Below, in pieces: positions 55,917-64,000 of a DNA stretch of 64,000 nucleotides. Below the pieces are notes generated by a model, which was not told where the DNA came from, ran no database searches, and saw only the letters and a program-made list of their open reading frames with translations. A program made the translations under genes and the position numbers. Origin of the DNA: Dyadobacter sp. CY326 (GTDB lineage: Bacteria; Bacteroidota; Bacteroidia; Cytophagales; Spirosomataceae); assembly GCF_021390515.1 (NCBI RefSeq), contig NZ_JAJUXI010000006.1, positions 62,001 to 126,000 of the forward strand, given 5' to 3'. How positions within the stretch are numbered: the stretch's first letter is position 1; each line of letters begins with the position of its first letter.

Positions 55917-56369
55917 ATGAACGATTTGGATTTTGACGAAAACGGATATCTAACCCCGTATGATATCATTGACATTGATTGGCTGCATCTCGAAGAAACG
56001 TTCGTGTTTAGTAGTGTAAGGACTACCATTTTTATTCAGTTCAAGAAGTTGGTAGCAGAACTTACCGCAATTGGTGGCAAAAAATTTGATATATGGATCG
56101 ACGGGTCATTCGCCAGTACAAAGACCAGTCCCAACGATATGGATCTGGTTTGCTTTGTGGATGAAGCTGATTACGACCGATATCAAAAAGAGTTAGTTGC
56201 TATGCGAAAAAACTTTTCGCTGCTAGACATCTACTTTGTTAAGGTTTATCCACAAGAGCATTCAAGCTACTTTTTAACTAACTTTGATAAACTGGATTGG
56301 CTACATTTCTTTTCTAGAGATCGCCAGAACCGAAAAAAGGGGATACTGAAAATTAGAATTGAGTTATGA
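55917..56369 (+). CDS. Nucleotidyltransferase-like protein (DUF6932-like), paired with a small gene
   Basis: A 150-residue protein with a polymerase-beta-like nucleotidyltransferase core: the glycine-serine motif IDGSFAS (G63-S64), metal-binding D74 and D76 (NDMDLV) and a third acidic residue D104 (LDIYFV). It does not resemble the nucleotidyltransferase at 23157 in overall sequence. The gene starts 4 bases after the sugar-binding protein stop, yet it does not look like a sugar gene, and its last 4 bases (ATGA) overlap the start of a small partner gene. A toxin-antitoxin-like pair captured at the end of the transporter operon is a reasonable hypothesis. Confidence 0.78.
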   Translation: MNDLDFDENGYLTPYDIIDIDWLHLEETFVFSSVRTTIFIQFKKLVAELTAIGGKKFDIWIDGSFASTKTSPNDMDLVCFVDEADYDRYQKELVAMRKNFSLLDIYFVKVYPQEHSSYFLTNFDKLDWLHFFSRDRQNRKKGILKIRIEL

Positions 56370-56572
56370 AACAATATGATCAGCTTCAAAGCGAAATTCA
56401 AATTACGCTGGAAAAGATAGCAAGAGCAAATGCATCTATATCCAGGCACATGGCCCAGGATGACCCGGATGAATTGGCGATCAGTCAGTTTGCAGATTTC
56501 AAGAAGCAACTAACCGAACACTTACTTGAACTTTTGGCGGAAATGGATATTAGAGTGAATCTGGCTGCTTGA
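56366..56572 (+). CDS. Small helical protein, partner of the preceding nucleotidyltransferase
   Basis: A 68-residue protein that is almost entirely heptad-rich helix (LQSEIQITLEKIARANASISRH; then QFADFKKQLTEHLLELLAEM). It has no signal or known domain. Its ATG overlaps the preceding stop (ATGA), so expression is coupled. The arrangement fits an antitoxin-like partner, though it is unrecognised. Confidence 0.72.
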   Translation: MKQYDQLQSEIQITLEKIARANASISRHMAQDDPDELAISQFADFKKQLTEHLLELLAEMDIRVNLAA

Positions 56573-56900
56573 CGCAGAACTATCAAATTACTCCCGCTTT
56601 TTTCTTTCATTAAGAAATCTCAAATTAACGCCTTCAAGCTGCCTACGAACAAGTTAATTTTCATCTGCAGGAATTCCTCGGCTTAAGCGTTAACTTATTC
56701 TTCCCTAAACGACAAACAATCCTCGCTTGTTTTGGCTTGGTAATATTCTGATTTCATGCTTCATCGATTTCTTTCGCCGTTGAGACGTGGTCGTATCGAT
56801 AAAGTCACTCTTTCAAATAAAAATTTCTGCTGAAAGTAAACCAGCTTGCCAAATCCCTTTTAATTTCAGCTGAGCTAGTCCTTAACCAATCATTTATTCA
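56573..56900 (+). other. Intergenic stretch of 328 bases without a visible gene
   Basis: No convincing open frame, RNA gene or strong hairpin is seen. It is AT-rich with several ATTTC/TTTCAT motifs and presumably contains the promoter of the Tat-exported dehydrogenase gene that follows. Confidence 0.5.
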
Positions 56901-58268
56901 ATGAACAGTTTTAATATCAATCGCCGGAGTTTTCTTCATGGTGCCACGGCGGCACTTGCGCTTTCTACATTTGGGGCGCGTGGGATGGACCTTATCAATC
57001 CTGCAAAAACACTTCGGGTTGGACTTATTGGCACAGGATGGTATGGCAAAAGTGATTTGTTTAGGTTGATTCAAGTGGCTCCGGTTGAGGTGCTTGCGCT
57101 TTGTGATGTTGATAAAAATCAGTTGAATGAGGCTGGGAAACTCGTAAGCCAGCGCCAGAAGTCGGGTAAGACGCCAAAGTTGTATGGCGATTATCAAAAA
57201 ATGCTTTCTGAAAATGAGATGGATATTGTCCTCATCGGCACGCCCGACCATTGGCATGCGTTGCAAATGATCGATGCGGTGAAAGCCGGAGCGCACGTGT
57301 ATGTGCAAAAGCCTATCAGCGTGGATGTGATGGAAGGGGAGGCAATGGTGGCCGCTGCGCGCAAATATAAAAAAGTGGTTCAGGTAGGAACGCAACGAAA
57401 AAGCACACCGCATTTGATCGACGCAAAAAAGAACATTGTGGATGCAGGATTGCTGGGCAAGATCTCTCACGTTGAAATGTGCTGTTATTTTCATATGCGC
57501 AACAACGGCAATCCGCCTGTGGAAGCAGTTCCTGAGTTTTTTGATTACGAAAAATGGACCGGCCCGGCTCCGTTACGGCCTTACGATGGCCTTCCGCACG
57601 TTCGCTGGTGGCGCACATTTATGGAATATGGAAATGGTGTTACAGGCGATATGTGCGTGCACATGTTTGACACAGTGCGTTGGATGCTCAAACTGGGCTG
57701 GCCAAAAAAGATCAGCTCAACAGGCGGCATTTATGTGCAGAAAGAAGGCAAATCCAACATTTCGGACACGCAGTCTGCTATTTTTGAATATGATGATCTG
57801 AATTGCGTATGGCAGCACCGCACTTGGGGTACGCCGAATAACCCGGATTATCCGTGGTCGTTTACATTGTATGGCGAAAAAGGAACGCTTTGGGCGAGCA
57901 CCATGGCATACGATTTCATCCCGCAGGGCAAGGGTGAGAAAATCCATAAAGATGTAGTTTACGAAAAAGAAAAATATCCGGAAGATCTGACCGAAAAGGC
58001 AATCGAGCTGAATGCTGCTCCCGCGACGCGGCTGCATATGCTGGACTTTTTAAGCGCCATTGACAACAGCAGCAAGCCCGTTGCGGACATTGAAGAAGGA
58101 CATATTTCTACGGCAAGTTGTATTCTCGCAAATCTTTCTATGAAAACCGGCCGACCCATTGTTTATGATCCGGTAAAACGCGAAATTGTGGGTGATAGCG
58201 AAGCGAATGCGCTTTTAGCCCGCCCATATCGAGATCCATACAAGCATCCAGACTATCGAAAAGTCTGA
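56901..58268 (+). CDS. Tat-exported Gfo/Idh/MocA-family oxidoreductase
   Basis: A 455-residue sugar dehydrogenase with a twin-arginine signal (NRRSFLHG, R8-R9, then a hydrophobic stretch to about 26), so it folds with its cofactor in the cytoplasm and is exported. The Rossmann motif GTGWYG is at 44-49, and QKP (136-138) stands where the family usually has EKP. The C-terminal domain (VGTQRKSTPHLIDAK, PLRPYDGLPHVRWWR, NGVTGDMCVHMFDT) is typical of the exported members, which keep NAD tightly bound. It is separated from the importer genes by the nucleotidyltransferase pair and 328 empty bases. It could make the keto-sugar used by the block upstream. Confidence 0.94.
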   Translation: MNSFNINRRSFLHGATAALALSTFGARGMDLINPAKTLRVGLIGTGWYGKSDLFRLIQVAPVEVLALCDVDKNQLNEAGKLVSQRQKSGKTPKLYGDYQKMLSENEMDIVLIGTPDHWHALQMIDAVKAGAHVYVQKPISVDVMEGEAMVAAARKYKKVVQVGTQRKSTPHLIDAKKNIVDAGLLGKISHVEMCCYFHMRNNGNPPVEAVPEFFDYEKWTGPAPLRPYDGLPHVRWWRTFMEYGNGVTGDMCVHMFDTVRWMLKLGWPKKISSTGGIYVQKEGKSNISDTQSAIFEYDDLNCVWQHRTWGTPNNPDYPWSFTLYGEKGTLWASTMAYDFIPQGKGEKIHKDVVYEKEKYPEDLTEKAIELNAAPATRLHMLDFLSAIDNSSKPVADIEEGHISTASCILANLSMKTGRPIVYDPVKREIVGDSEANALLARPYRDPYKHPDYRKV

Positions 58269-58576
58269 CTTCTTAGCCGTAAAAGTTTGTGGTCCCTATA
58301 ATTTCCCAGTAAATCGCGTCCGGCTGACCCAGGGCGCTTGTTTGTTTACAACCAATCTTGGTCAAACAATGTCCTACATCAGAAGGCAAGAGTGCAAACG
58401 TTTGCATAACGGGAAATAGCTGTTTCTGACCTGTTTAATGTATTAATAAAAACGTTTTTTTAAACTTATATACCAAAAAAATTTGTTTAAAGTTATATGA
58501 TATTGTTATCCGAACGATTAAACTTTTGCCCTCGGAAACTGTCAGATTATTAATAAAACAAAACGTTCAAACAGAG
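58269..58576 (+). other. Intergenic region of 308 bases with an operator-like palindrome
   Basis: No gene is seen. It holds a LacI-operator-like palindrome (58393-58406), two further AACGTT cores (AAAACGTTTT near 58449-58458 and AAAACGTTCA near 58557-58566) and, close to the lipoprotein start, AT-rich sequence suitable for a promoter. Confidence 0.5.
58393..58406. promoter_or_regulatory. Perfect 14-bp palindrome resembling a LacI-family operator
   Basis: TGCAAACGTTTGCA is fully symmetric with the central CG of LacI/GalR/CcpA-type operators. No LacI-family gene lies in the window. It sits about 180 bases before the DUF4136 lipoprotein gene and 125 bases after the dehydrogenase stop. Confidence 0.55.
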
Positions 58577-59152
58577 ATGAAAACCATAGTGAAGTTGATG
58601 AAATCCACCATTGCGGTGGTTGTGGCGGGTGCGCTCATGATGTCTTGCAGCCAGGCGCTGCAAACAAGTTACGATTACGATTCTTCTGTCAATCTGAAAC
58701 AATTCAAAACCTTTAAAGTTGAGGCCGAACATAACATGGAAACGGACCCGCTTTTAGGAAGTGAATTGAACAGGAGAAGGCTTGGAGATGCGGTTGTGGA
58801 GGTGATGGAGGCCAAAGGTTATAAAATGGACACCAAAAATCCGGACATTATCGTGCGTTTTATGACCGATGTAAAAGACCGTCAGCAAGTGCGTTCTAAC
58901 AACATGTACTCACCTTATATGTGGTGGTATGGTGGCGGAAACAACATTTCGACCTACAATTATCAGGAAAGCCGTTTTATCCTGAACATTTATCAGAAAA
59001 ACAGCGACAGGATGGTTTGGCAAGGATGGGCTTCCGGAAAAGTGAAGGCGCCTACCAAAAAAGAAGACCGTGAAACAATGGTAAAAAACACCATGACGGA
59101 CATTCTGAAAACTTTCCCGCAAGCCACGCAGGACACGTACAGCAGGAACTAA
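58577..59152 (+). CDS. DUF4136 lipoprotein
   Basis: A 191-residue exported lipoprotein from the ATG at 58577 (signal ending ALMMSC, a loose lipobox). The DUF4136 domain follows: YDYDSSVNLKQFKTFKV, a NRRRLGDAVVEVMEAKGYKM helix, NPDIIVRFM, a tyrosine- and tryptophan-rich middle (MWWYGGGNN) and MVWQGWASGKV. The function is unknown; the family is widespread in envelopes. The open frame starts further upstream at 58526, but that would add 17 residues before the signal. A structured repeat follows its stop. Confidence 0.87.
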   Translation: MKTIVKLMKSTIAVVVAGALMMSCSQALQTSYDYDSSVNLKQFKTFKVEAEHNMETDPLLGSELNRRRLGDAVVEVMEAKGYKMDTKNPDIIVRFMTDVKDRQQVRSNNMYSPYMWWYGGGNNISTYNYQESRFILNIYQKNSDRMVWQGWASGKVKAPTKKEDRETMVKNTMTDILKTFPQATQDTYSRN

Positions 59153-59171
59153 TTTTCTTGCGAGCGCTGGC

Positions 59172-59281
59172 GCGAAGCCCCGCTTCGTGACAATTATTAA
59201 CAGGCCTCCGGCCGAAGAAGCATCACGCTCTTCCGGCCGGAGGCCTTATAATATCAGCACGAAGCGAAGCTTCGCGCTAGC
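59172..59281. repeat. Three-hairpin intergenic palindromic element, copy B
   Basis: Same design as the element at 41923-42031: a CGAAGC/GCTTCG hairpin (59173-59187), a long central hairpin (59201-59213 with 59234-59246) and a third CGAAGC/GCTTCG hairpin (59260-59274) ending in GCTAGC. The outer and central arms are nearly identical in the two copies while the sequence between them is not. Here it lies between two convergent genes, so it could also end both transcripts. Confidence 0.9.
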
Positions 59282-59302
59282 ACGCCAGCGTGCATTAGCA
59301 TA

Positions 59303-60760
59303 TCATCTACTTGCTTTTTGCAATTCAGCCGCCAGCGATTTGTTATCCGGAAATTCTTGCGGAATCCATCTATTTACGATCTTGCCAGAACCGTCGGTCA
59401 CCAGAAACGGATAGCGGATGTCTATTGCGTATTTCTCTTTCAGTAATTCAATGTTCTCGTCTGAGGCCCAGAGATGCTTTGCATTTGGTCTGTCCTTGGC
59501 ATACTGTTTCCATGTTGAGAATGGAATTCCAGGGGCAACGGAAACATACACAAACGTCGCCTTGTCGGCAAGTTGATCTTCCAATGCTTTCATTCCCGGT
59601 TCGTGTTGTCCAATGCTGAACGAGAAGACCATACAAACAGGCTTTCCGGCAAGAGAAGAAACGGTTACTGCTGTGCTGTCAACATTAAGCAATGTTACAT
59701 CTGCAAGCGCAGCGCCAGGTTGCAATGCTTGCTTCGTTGTGATTAGTTTTGAAATGTATTCCGCATTGGGCGATTGCGGAAAAGTTGTTTTATAATCTTC
59801 TAAAAGCGCCTGGCTCGTTTCAATGGAAGGAATCGCCGTTGCTGCGTAGTTAAGCCAATAGGTGAGCAAATATTCCTTTTGTTTCGGGTAATTTGCCAGC
59901 TTCTCTTTGCTGAATGCATAAACATCTTTCAACGCATCCGGACTGATCTCATAACGTGATTCCGAAGCCAATGGAAATTTGCGTGTCGAAGGAATTAATG
60001 CCCAGTTGCGCAGTTCGTCGCGGTAGGACTGGCTTAGCAATGCGTCGTCGGATAGTATTTTGAAATCGGTCAATGTCAAGTCTTCCAGCTCCTTTCGTTG
60101 CTTGTCATCCAGTTTGGTAACGCGGTTGCGGCGTAATATTTTCTCCTGGATCAATCGGCGGGTGAGTGAAGGTTCTGTTGCTGTTGTCGCCAAGACATAA
60201 GCCTCAAAACCTGGCGCAACCGGGTTGCCTGCTTTAAATTTTTCGAATGCTTCCAGGCGCACATTTTTCAAACTATCGCTTTGCTGAACAACGCTTTTAT
60301 TGTCAATCTGCGCCGGTTTGTAACCAAAAACAGGCAAATATTGATACTGATTTTCCAGGAAGTAATTTTTCAGGAAAGTCTGATAATTGGCGTTTTTGCC
60401 AGAAAACGTAACATCTGCATTGTCAGCAAAAGTAATGGTAAGGTCATCGCCCGGTTGCACAAACAGCATCCACGTTTTATTAATGCTTCCGCCGCCATAT
60501 TGCAACCGCATCATTCTCGGTTCAGGCAATTGGATAACTGCTTTTTCAGTTGTTTTATCTTTAAAATCTGTTGAAACAACCGGTTCCAACTTGACATCAG
60601 CCAGGCCAATGCCCAGATTGGGGTGAAAGTGAACGTCTTCCTGAACCAGCGTTGCAGTTACTGGGCCTTGTTTTGAGTTAGTGAGCGTTATAGTTGCAGT
60701 ATTTTGAGCTTTTACCAATGCACTGGTAAACAACAGGATCAGTAATGTTACTTTTCTCAT
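59303..60760 (-). CDS. Exported thioredoxin-like (TlpA/AhpC fold) protein lacking the CxxC motif
   Basis: A 485-residue secreted protein from the ATG at 60760 (signal about 1-18, ending VKAQ). A long N-terminal region (about 20-350) has the beta-rich opening typical of Bacteroidota TlpA-type proteins followed by a helical segment. The C-terminal thioredoxin fold (about 355-485) shows VTLLNVDSTAVTVSSLAGKP, VFSFSIGQHEPGMKAL and the cis-proline region RYPFLVTDGSGKIVNRW. Where TlpA has WCxxC this protein has FSIGQHEP, so it cannot act as a dithiol oxidoreductase. It is convergent to the DUF4136 gene. Confidence 0.82.
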   Translation of the reverse strand: MRKVTLLILLFTSALVKAQNTATITLTNSKQGPVTATLVQEDVHFHPNLGIGLADVKLEPVVSTDFKDKTTEKAVIQLPEPRMMRLQYGGGSINKTWMLFVQPGDDLTITFADNADVTFSGKNANYQTFLKNYFLENQYQYLPVFGYKPAQIDNKSVVQQSDSLKNVRLEAFEKFKAGNPVAPGFEAYVLATTATEPSLTRRLIQEKILRRNRVTKLDDKQRKELEDLTLTDFKILSDDALLSQSYRDELRNWALIPSTRKFPLASESRYEISPDALKDVYAFSKEKLANYPKQKEYLLTYWLNYAATAIPSIETSQALLEDYKTTFPQSPNAEYISKLITTKQALQPGAALADVTLLNVDSTAVTVSSLAGKPVCMVFSFSIGQHEPGMKALEDQLADKATFVYVSVAPGIPFSTWKQYAKDRPNAKHLWASDENIELLKEKYAIDIRYPFLVTDGSGKIVNRWIPQEFPDNKSLAAELQKASR

Positions 60761-60885
60761 TTTGTGTATAATAAGTTGTTTGAGGTTGTTTTTCAAGTGT
60801 AAAAAGTGTGCCAATATACGTAAGAAACGTGCGTCATTGCCCGGCACTTCTTTTTAACTTAGCTTTTTAATCCTTGCTTTTTCGA

Positions 60886-63837
60886 ATGAGTCGCGTATCC
60901 ATTATTCAGTTCAATGACCTCCGCTCCCGCTTTTCCGGCGAGCTTTATTTTGACAATTCTTCTTTGCACGCCGCACAAAAGGCGATCTATGCGACAGATG
61001 CGTCGGTCTATCAGGAAATGCCATTAGCGGTTGCGCTTCCGAGAACGGTCGAGGACATTCGTCATTTGATTGAATTTGCAGGGAAAAATAAAGTAACGCT
61101 TATTCCGCGTGCAGCGGGAACTTCATTGGCAGGACAGGTCGTAGGAAGCGGCATTGTCGTTGATATCTCTAAGCATTTTGGAAAAATAATTGAGGTCAAT
61201 GCTGCCGAAAAGTGGGTTAGGGTGCAACCAGGCGTGATTCGTGACGATCTCAACAAGCATCTGGCTGAATATGGCCTGCTTTTTGGCCCTGAAACTTCAA
61301 CGGCCAGCCGGGCGATGATTGGCGGAATGATCGGCAACAATTCTTGCGGACTGCATTCCATCACTTGGGGTGCCACGCGGGATCACTTGCTGGAAGTAAA
61401 AGCATTGCTTTCCGACGGTTCAGAAGCCGTTTTTAATAACCAGTCAACGCAGGATTTTATAACAAAAATATCTCAGAAACAAGTTAAAGGGCAGCGGGAA
61501 CAAGCGATTCTCGCCGGAATGTACGGCCTGGTTTCTAATCCTGTGGATCAGGAATTGATCAAAAAACAATTTGCAAAACCGACGGTTACGCGGCGAAACT
61601 CAGGTTATGCATTGGATGCGCTCGTGCGGGCTTTTGAAAAAGATCAAATCAATCTCTGCAATCTGATCGCAGGGTCGGAGGGGACTTTGTGTTTTGTTAC
61701 TGAGGCCAAATTGGCATTGGTGGATGCGCCTCCTGCTTCTGTCGGAGTTGTTTGCATTCATACGGAGTCGCTCGTCGAATCGCTTCATGCCAATCGCGTC
61801 GCCATGCAGTTTGACCCAAAAGCTTCCGAGCTGGTCGACCGTTACATCATGGATTTTACCAAAGATCACACCGTCTATTCTCAAAACAGGTTTTTTCTGC
61901 AAGGCGATCCTGCGGCGTTGCTGCTGGTGGAATTTTGGGGCGAGACCGACCTGGAAGTTCAGTTGCAAGCCGAAAAGCTTGTCCATGCGCTGAAAAATGA
62001 AAACCTGGGTTATGCCTATCCATTGCTGTTTGGAGGCGACGCGGATAAGGCCTGGGACATTAGAAAAGCCGGGTTAGGCTTAATTAGAAATTTGCCAGGT
62101 GACACCCAGCCCGTTAACCTGATTGAGGACTGCGCGGTGGCGGTGGAGGATTTGCCTGCATACATTGCTGATTTGGCGGATTTATTGAAAAAACACAACC
62201 TGCACGCTTCCTATTATGCACATGCCGGAGCAGGCGAATTGCATGTGGAACCCATGATCAACCTGAAAACGGAGGCGGGTAAACAACTTTTTCGGCAGGT
62301 TTTGGCAGACACGGCAGCATTGGTAAAAAAATACAACGGATCACTTTCTGGTGAACATGGCGATGGCAGGTTAAGAGGCGAATTCATCCCATTTATGATG
62401 GGCGATGAGGTGTATGAAATGTTCAGGCAAGTGAAGCGGATCTGGGACCCGGATGGGATTTTCAATGCCAATAAAGTTGTGGATACGCCGCCGATAAATG
62501 AGTTTTTGCGCTATGAACAGGATAAGCCGCAGCCAGAGATCAAAACCATTTTCGATTTTTCCAAACAGGAAGGCATGCTTCGGCTGGCTGAGAAGTGCAG
62601 CGGATCGGGAGACTGTCGCAAAACCGAGCTCACGGGCGGAACAATGTGCCCCAGTTACATGGCGACGCGTCGGGAAAGAGACACCACGCGGGCCAGAGCC
62701 AATATTTTGAGACAATATCTGACGCCAGTCCATAAAAAAGAGCCGATTGTAGCCACACAGGACATGGTTAGGGAAGTGCTGGATCTGTGTTTGTCGTGCA
62801 AAGGTTGCAAATCCGAATGTCCTTCCAGCGTGGATGTGGGCAAAATGAAAGCCGAATTCACACAACAATATTACGAAACCCACGGCGTCCCGATGCGGAG
62901 CAGGTTGATTGCCAATTTTTCAAAACAAATGAAATTGGCATCCATTGCGCCTTGGGCTTTCAACGGAATCTTCGGTAATCCGGCATTGCGGAAAATTGCC
63001 AACAAAATGGTTGGCTTTCACCCGGAGCGTTCTATGCCGCATTTGCATGCGCAAACATTGCGAAATTGGTTCGAAAAAAGGCGCAAATCAAATCAGTCCT
63101 TCGAGCGGAAAGTGTTTCTCTTTTGTGATGAATTCACCAATTATAACGACGTTGAAGTTGGCAAGAAAGCGGTCGAATTGCTTGAAGCGGTGGGTTATGA
63201 AGTGATCATTCCCAATCACGTCGAGTCAGGAAGGTCTTATTTGTCCAAAGGTTTTGTGAAAGAGGCGCAGCAGCTGGCAATCAAAAATGTATCGTTACTT
63301 AATGATCTGATCACTTATGACACACCGCTGATCGGCATTGAACCGTCCGCAATCCTTTCATTTAGAGATGAATACATTGATCTGGTTCCGGCAGAGCAAC
63401 GGGAAAATGCTGTCAGAATATCAGAGAATGCGTTGCTTTTTGAAGAGTTTATTGCGCGGGAAATTGACGCCAAGCGAATCACTAAAAGCGTTTTTACACA
63501 AAAAAAGCAACTCATTAAGTTGCACGGGCATTGCCATCAGAAAGCATTATCAACATTAACAGCATCCAAAAAGGCACTTTCACTTCCCGAAAATTATCAG
63601 GTTCATCTCATTCCTTCCGGATGTTGCGGCATGGCTGGCTCGTTTGGCTATGAAGAGGAGCATTATGACGTTTCGATGCAGATTGGAGAACTTGTGCTCT
63701 TTCCAACCGTTCGCCAGCAGCCTGAGGAAGTGATTATAGCCGCTTCCGGGACAAGCTGCCGTCACCAAATAAAAGATGGAACAGGACGTTTATCACAACA
63801 TCCTGTCGAAATTTTATGGGACGCACTAATCAAATAG
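60886..63837 (+). CDS. Fused FAD-linked oxidase and Fe-S oxidoreductase (D-lactate/glycolate dehydrogenase-like)
   Basis: A 983-residue cytoplasmic flavoprotein that oxidises a 2-hydroxyacid and passes electrons through iron-sulfur clusters to the respiratory chain. The N-terminal half is a VAO-type FAD domain (PRAAGTSLAGQVVGSG, GGMIGNNSCG) and its oxidase C-terminal domain (SGEHGDGRLRGEF). The C-terminal half has two 4Fe-4S motifs (CSGSGDCRK...CP and CLSCKGCKSECP) and CCG-type cysteine-rich segments (HGHCHQKAL, SGCCGMAGSFG), as in GlcF. So it joins GlcD- and GlcF-like parts in one chain, as in Dld-type/FAD-FeS dehydrogenases. I chose the ATG at 60886. It diverges from the thioredoxin-like gene. 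Confidence 0.93.
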   Translation: MSRVSIIQFNDLRSRFSGELYFDNSSLHAAQKAIYATDASVYQEMPLAVALPRTVEDIRHLIEFAGKNKVTLIPRAAGTSLAGQVVGSGIVVDISKHFGKIIEVNAAEKWVRVQPGVIRDDLNKHLAEYGLLFGPETSTASRAMIGGMIGNNSCGLHSITWGATRDHLLEVKALLSDGSEAVFNNQSTQDFITKISQKQVKGQREQAILAGMYGLVSNPVDQELIKKQFAKPTVTRRNSGYALDALVRAFEKDQINLCNLIAGSEGTLCFVTEAKLALVDAPPASVGVVCIHTESLVESLHANRVAMQFDPKASELVDRYIMDFTKDHTVYSQNRFFLQGDPAALLLVEFWGETDLEVQLQAEKLVHALKNENLGYAYPLLFGGDADKAWDIRKAGLGLIRNLPGDTQPVNLIEDCAVAVEDLPAYIADLADLLKKHNLHASYYAHAGAGELHVEPMINLKTEAGKQLFRQVLADTAALVKKYNGSLSGEHGDGRLRGEFIPFMMGDEVYEMFRQVKRIWDPDGIFNANKVVDTPPINEFLRYEQDKPQPEIKTIFDFSKQEGMLRLAEKCSGSGDCRKTELTGGTMCPSYMATRRERDTTRARANILRQYLTPVHKKEPIVATQDMVREVLDLCLSCKGCKSECPSSVDVGKMKAEFTQQYYETHGVPMRSRLIANFSKQMKLASIAPWAFNGIFGNPALRKIANKMVGFHPERSMPHLHAQTLRNWFEKRRKSNQSFERKVFLFCDEFTNYNDVEVGKKAVELLEAVGYEVIIPNHVESGRSYLSKGFVKEAQQLAIKNVSLLNDLITYDTPLIGIEPSAILSFRDEYIDLVPAEQRENAVRISENALLFEEFIAREIDAKRITKSVFTQKKQLIKLHGHCHQKALSTLTASKKALSLPENYQVHLIPSGCCGMAGSFGYEEEHYDVSMQIGELVLFPTVRQQPEEVIIAASGTSCRHQIKDGTGRLSQHPVEILWDALIK

Positions 63838-63844
63838 CAAACGC

Positions 63845-64000
63845 TTATTCTGTTTTACGGACATTCTCCATTATCGTGTCGGATGCAACGCTATCCGCAG
63901 TTGCCGCTCCTGACGCCTCGGAATTCTGTTCTGATGGAGTTTCAGACTCAGTAAAGTTCTCGTTATGATTAAAAAAGCCTCCCCAAAAAGCAATTGCCAT
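63845..64000 (-). CDS. C-terminal tail of an unidentified gene (truncated by window edge)
   Basis: An open minus-strand frame of 51 residues runs from the window edge to a TAA at 63845, 8 bases beyond the stop of the convergent dehydrogenase. It begins with a hydrophobic, membrane-like stretch (AIAFWGGFFNHNE) followed by a low-complexity acidic, Ser/Ala-rich tail. I read it as the end of a larger membrane protein. Family unknown. Confidence 0.5.
   Translation of the reverse strand: MAIAFWGGFFNHNENFTESETPSEQNSEASGAATADSVASDTIMENVRKTE

Noticed and set aside
56898..57494. 198-codon minus-strand open frame
   Set aside because: It is entirely antisense to the Tat-exported dehydrogenase and its product is rich in His, Phe and Leu with no domain.
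1..64000. tRNA, rRNA, CRISPR, prophage or IS element
   Set aside because: No cloverleaf T-loop sequence, no long conserved RNA block, no regularly spaced repeats and no transposase, integrase or phage gene were seen; the repeats present are short intergenic palindromes.

Overview
The window looks like an ordinary chromosomal stretch of a Bacteroidota bacterium of the order Cytophagales; my best guess is Dyadobacter or a close relative in the Spirosomataceae. The reasons are gene content (TamL/TamB, TonB receptor of the OMP_b-brl type, FtsK-LolA neighbours, DUF1080/ThuA/Gfo-Idh sugar genes), intermediate GC, weak or absent Shine-Dalgarno sequences and many lipoprotein signals. The genus is an inference. 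I see no rRNA, tRNA, CRISPR array, prophage or insertion sequence.

Layout. 1-9 kb: 3' part of an RND efflux pump, then on the minus strand a membrane fatty-acid desaturase, metK, lipA and an outer-membrane protein; waaA on plus. 9-23 kb: a ROK regulator, rsgA and methylmalonyl-CoA epimerase, then a long minus-strand envelope block (lipoprotein-sorting-like protein, TamB, TamL, TonB receptor). 23-28 kb: a small-ORF/nucleotidyltransferase pair, pyrD, ftsK and lolA on plus. 28-34 kb, minus strand: DUF2383 protein, LpxR-like lipid A deacylase, topoisomerase IB, and a red-light sensing operon (response regulator, heme oxygenase, bacteriophytochrome kinase). 34-43 kb, plus strand: DUF4142 lipoprotein, a Cys-type sulfatase, an FAD oxidoreductase, a lipoprotein formylglycine-generating enzyme, RBBP9-like hydrolase, YceI, GH130 and fasciclin proteins.

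43-58 kb, plus strand: a long sugar catabolism block with DUF1080 (3-keto-glycoside hydrolase family), three xylose-isomerase-like TIM barrels, ThuA, an alpha/beta hydrolase, a DUF4432 epimerase-like protein, a metallo-cupin, two Gfo/Idh/MocA dehydrogenases (one Tat-exported) and a complete ribose-type ABC importer. It has no SusC/SusD pair. The simplest reading is a route in which a glycoside is oxidised and cleaved in the periplasm, the sugar is imported by the ABC system and then epimerised or oxidised in the cytoplasm. The block is broken up by several families of intergenic palindromes. 58-64 kb: a DUF4136 lipoprotein, a thioredoxin-fold protein lacking its CxxC, a fused FAD/Fe-S 2-hydroxyacid dehydrogenase and the tail of a further gene.

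The items most worth a second look are: (i) the sulfatase with its own membrane-anchored FGE; (ii) the keto-sugar-like block with an ABC importer instead of SusCD; (iii) a three-hairpin intergenic element present in two copies; (iv) two unrelated nucleotidyltransferase/small-ORF pairs that look like toxin-antitoxin modules.
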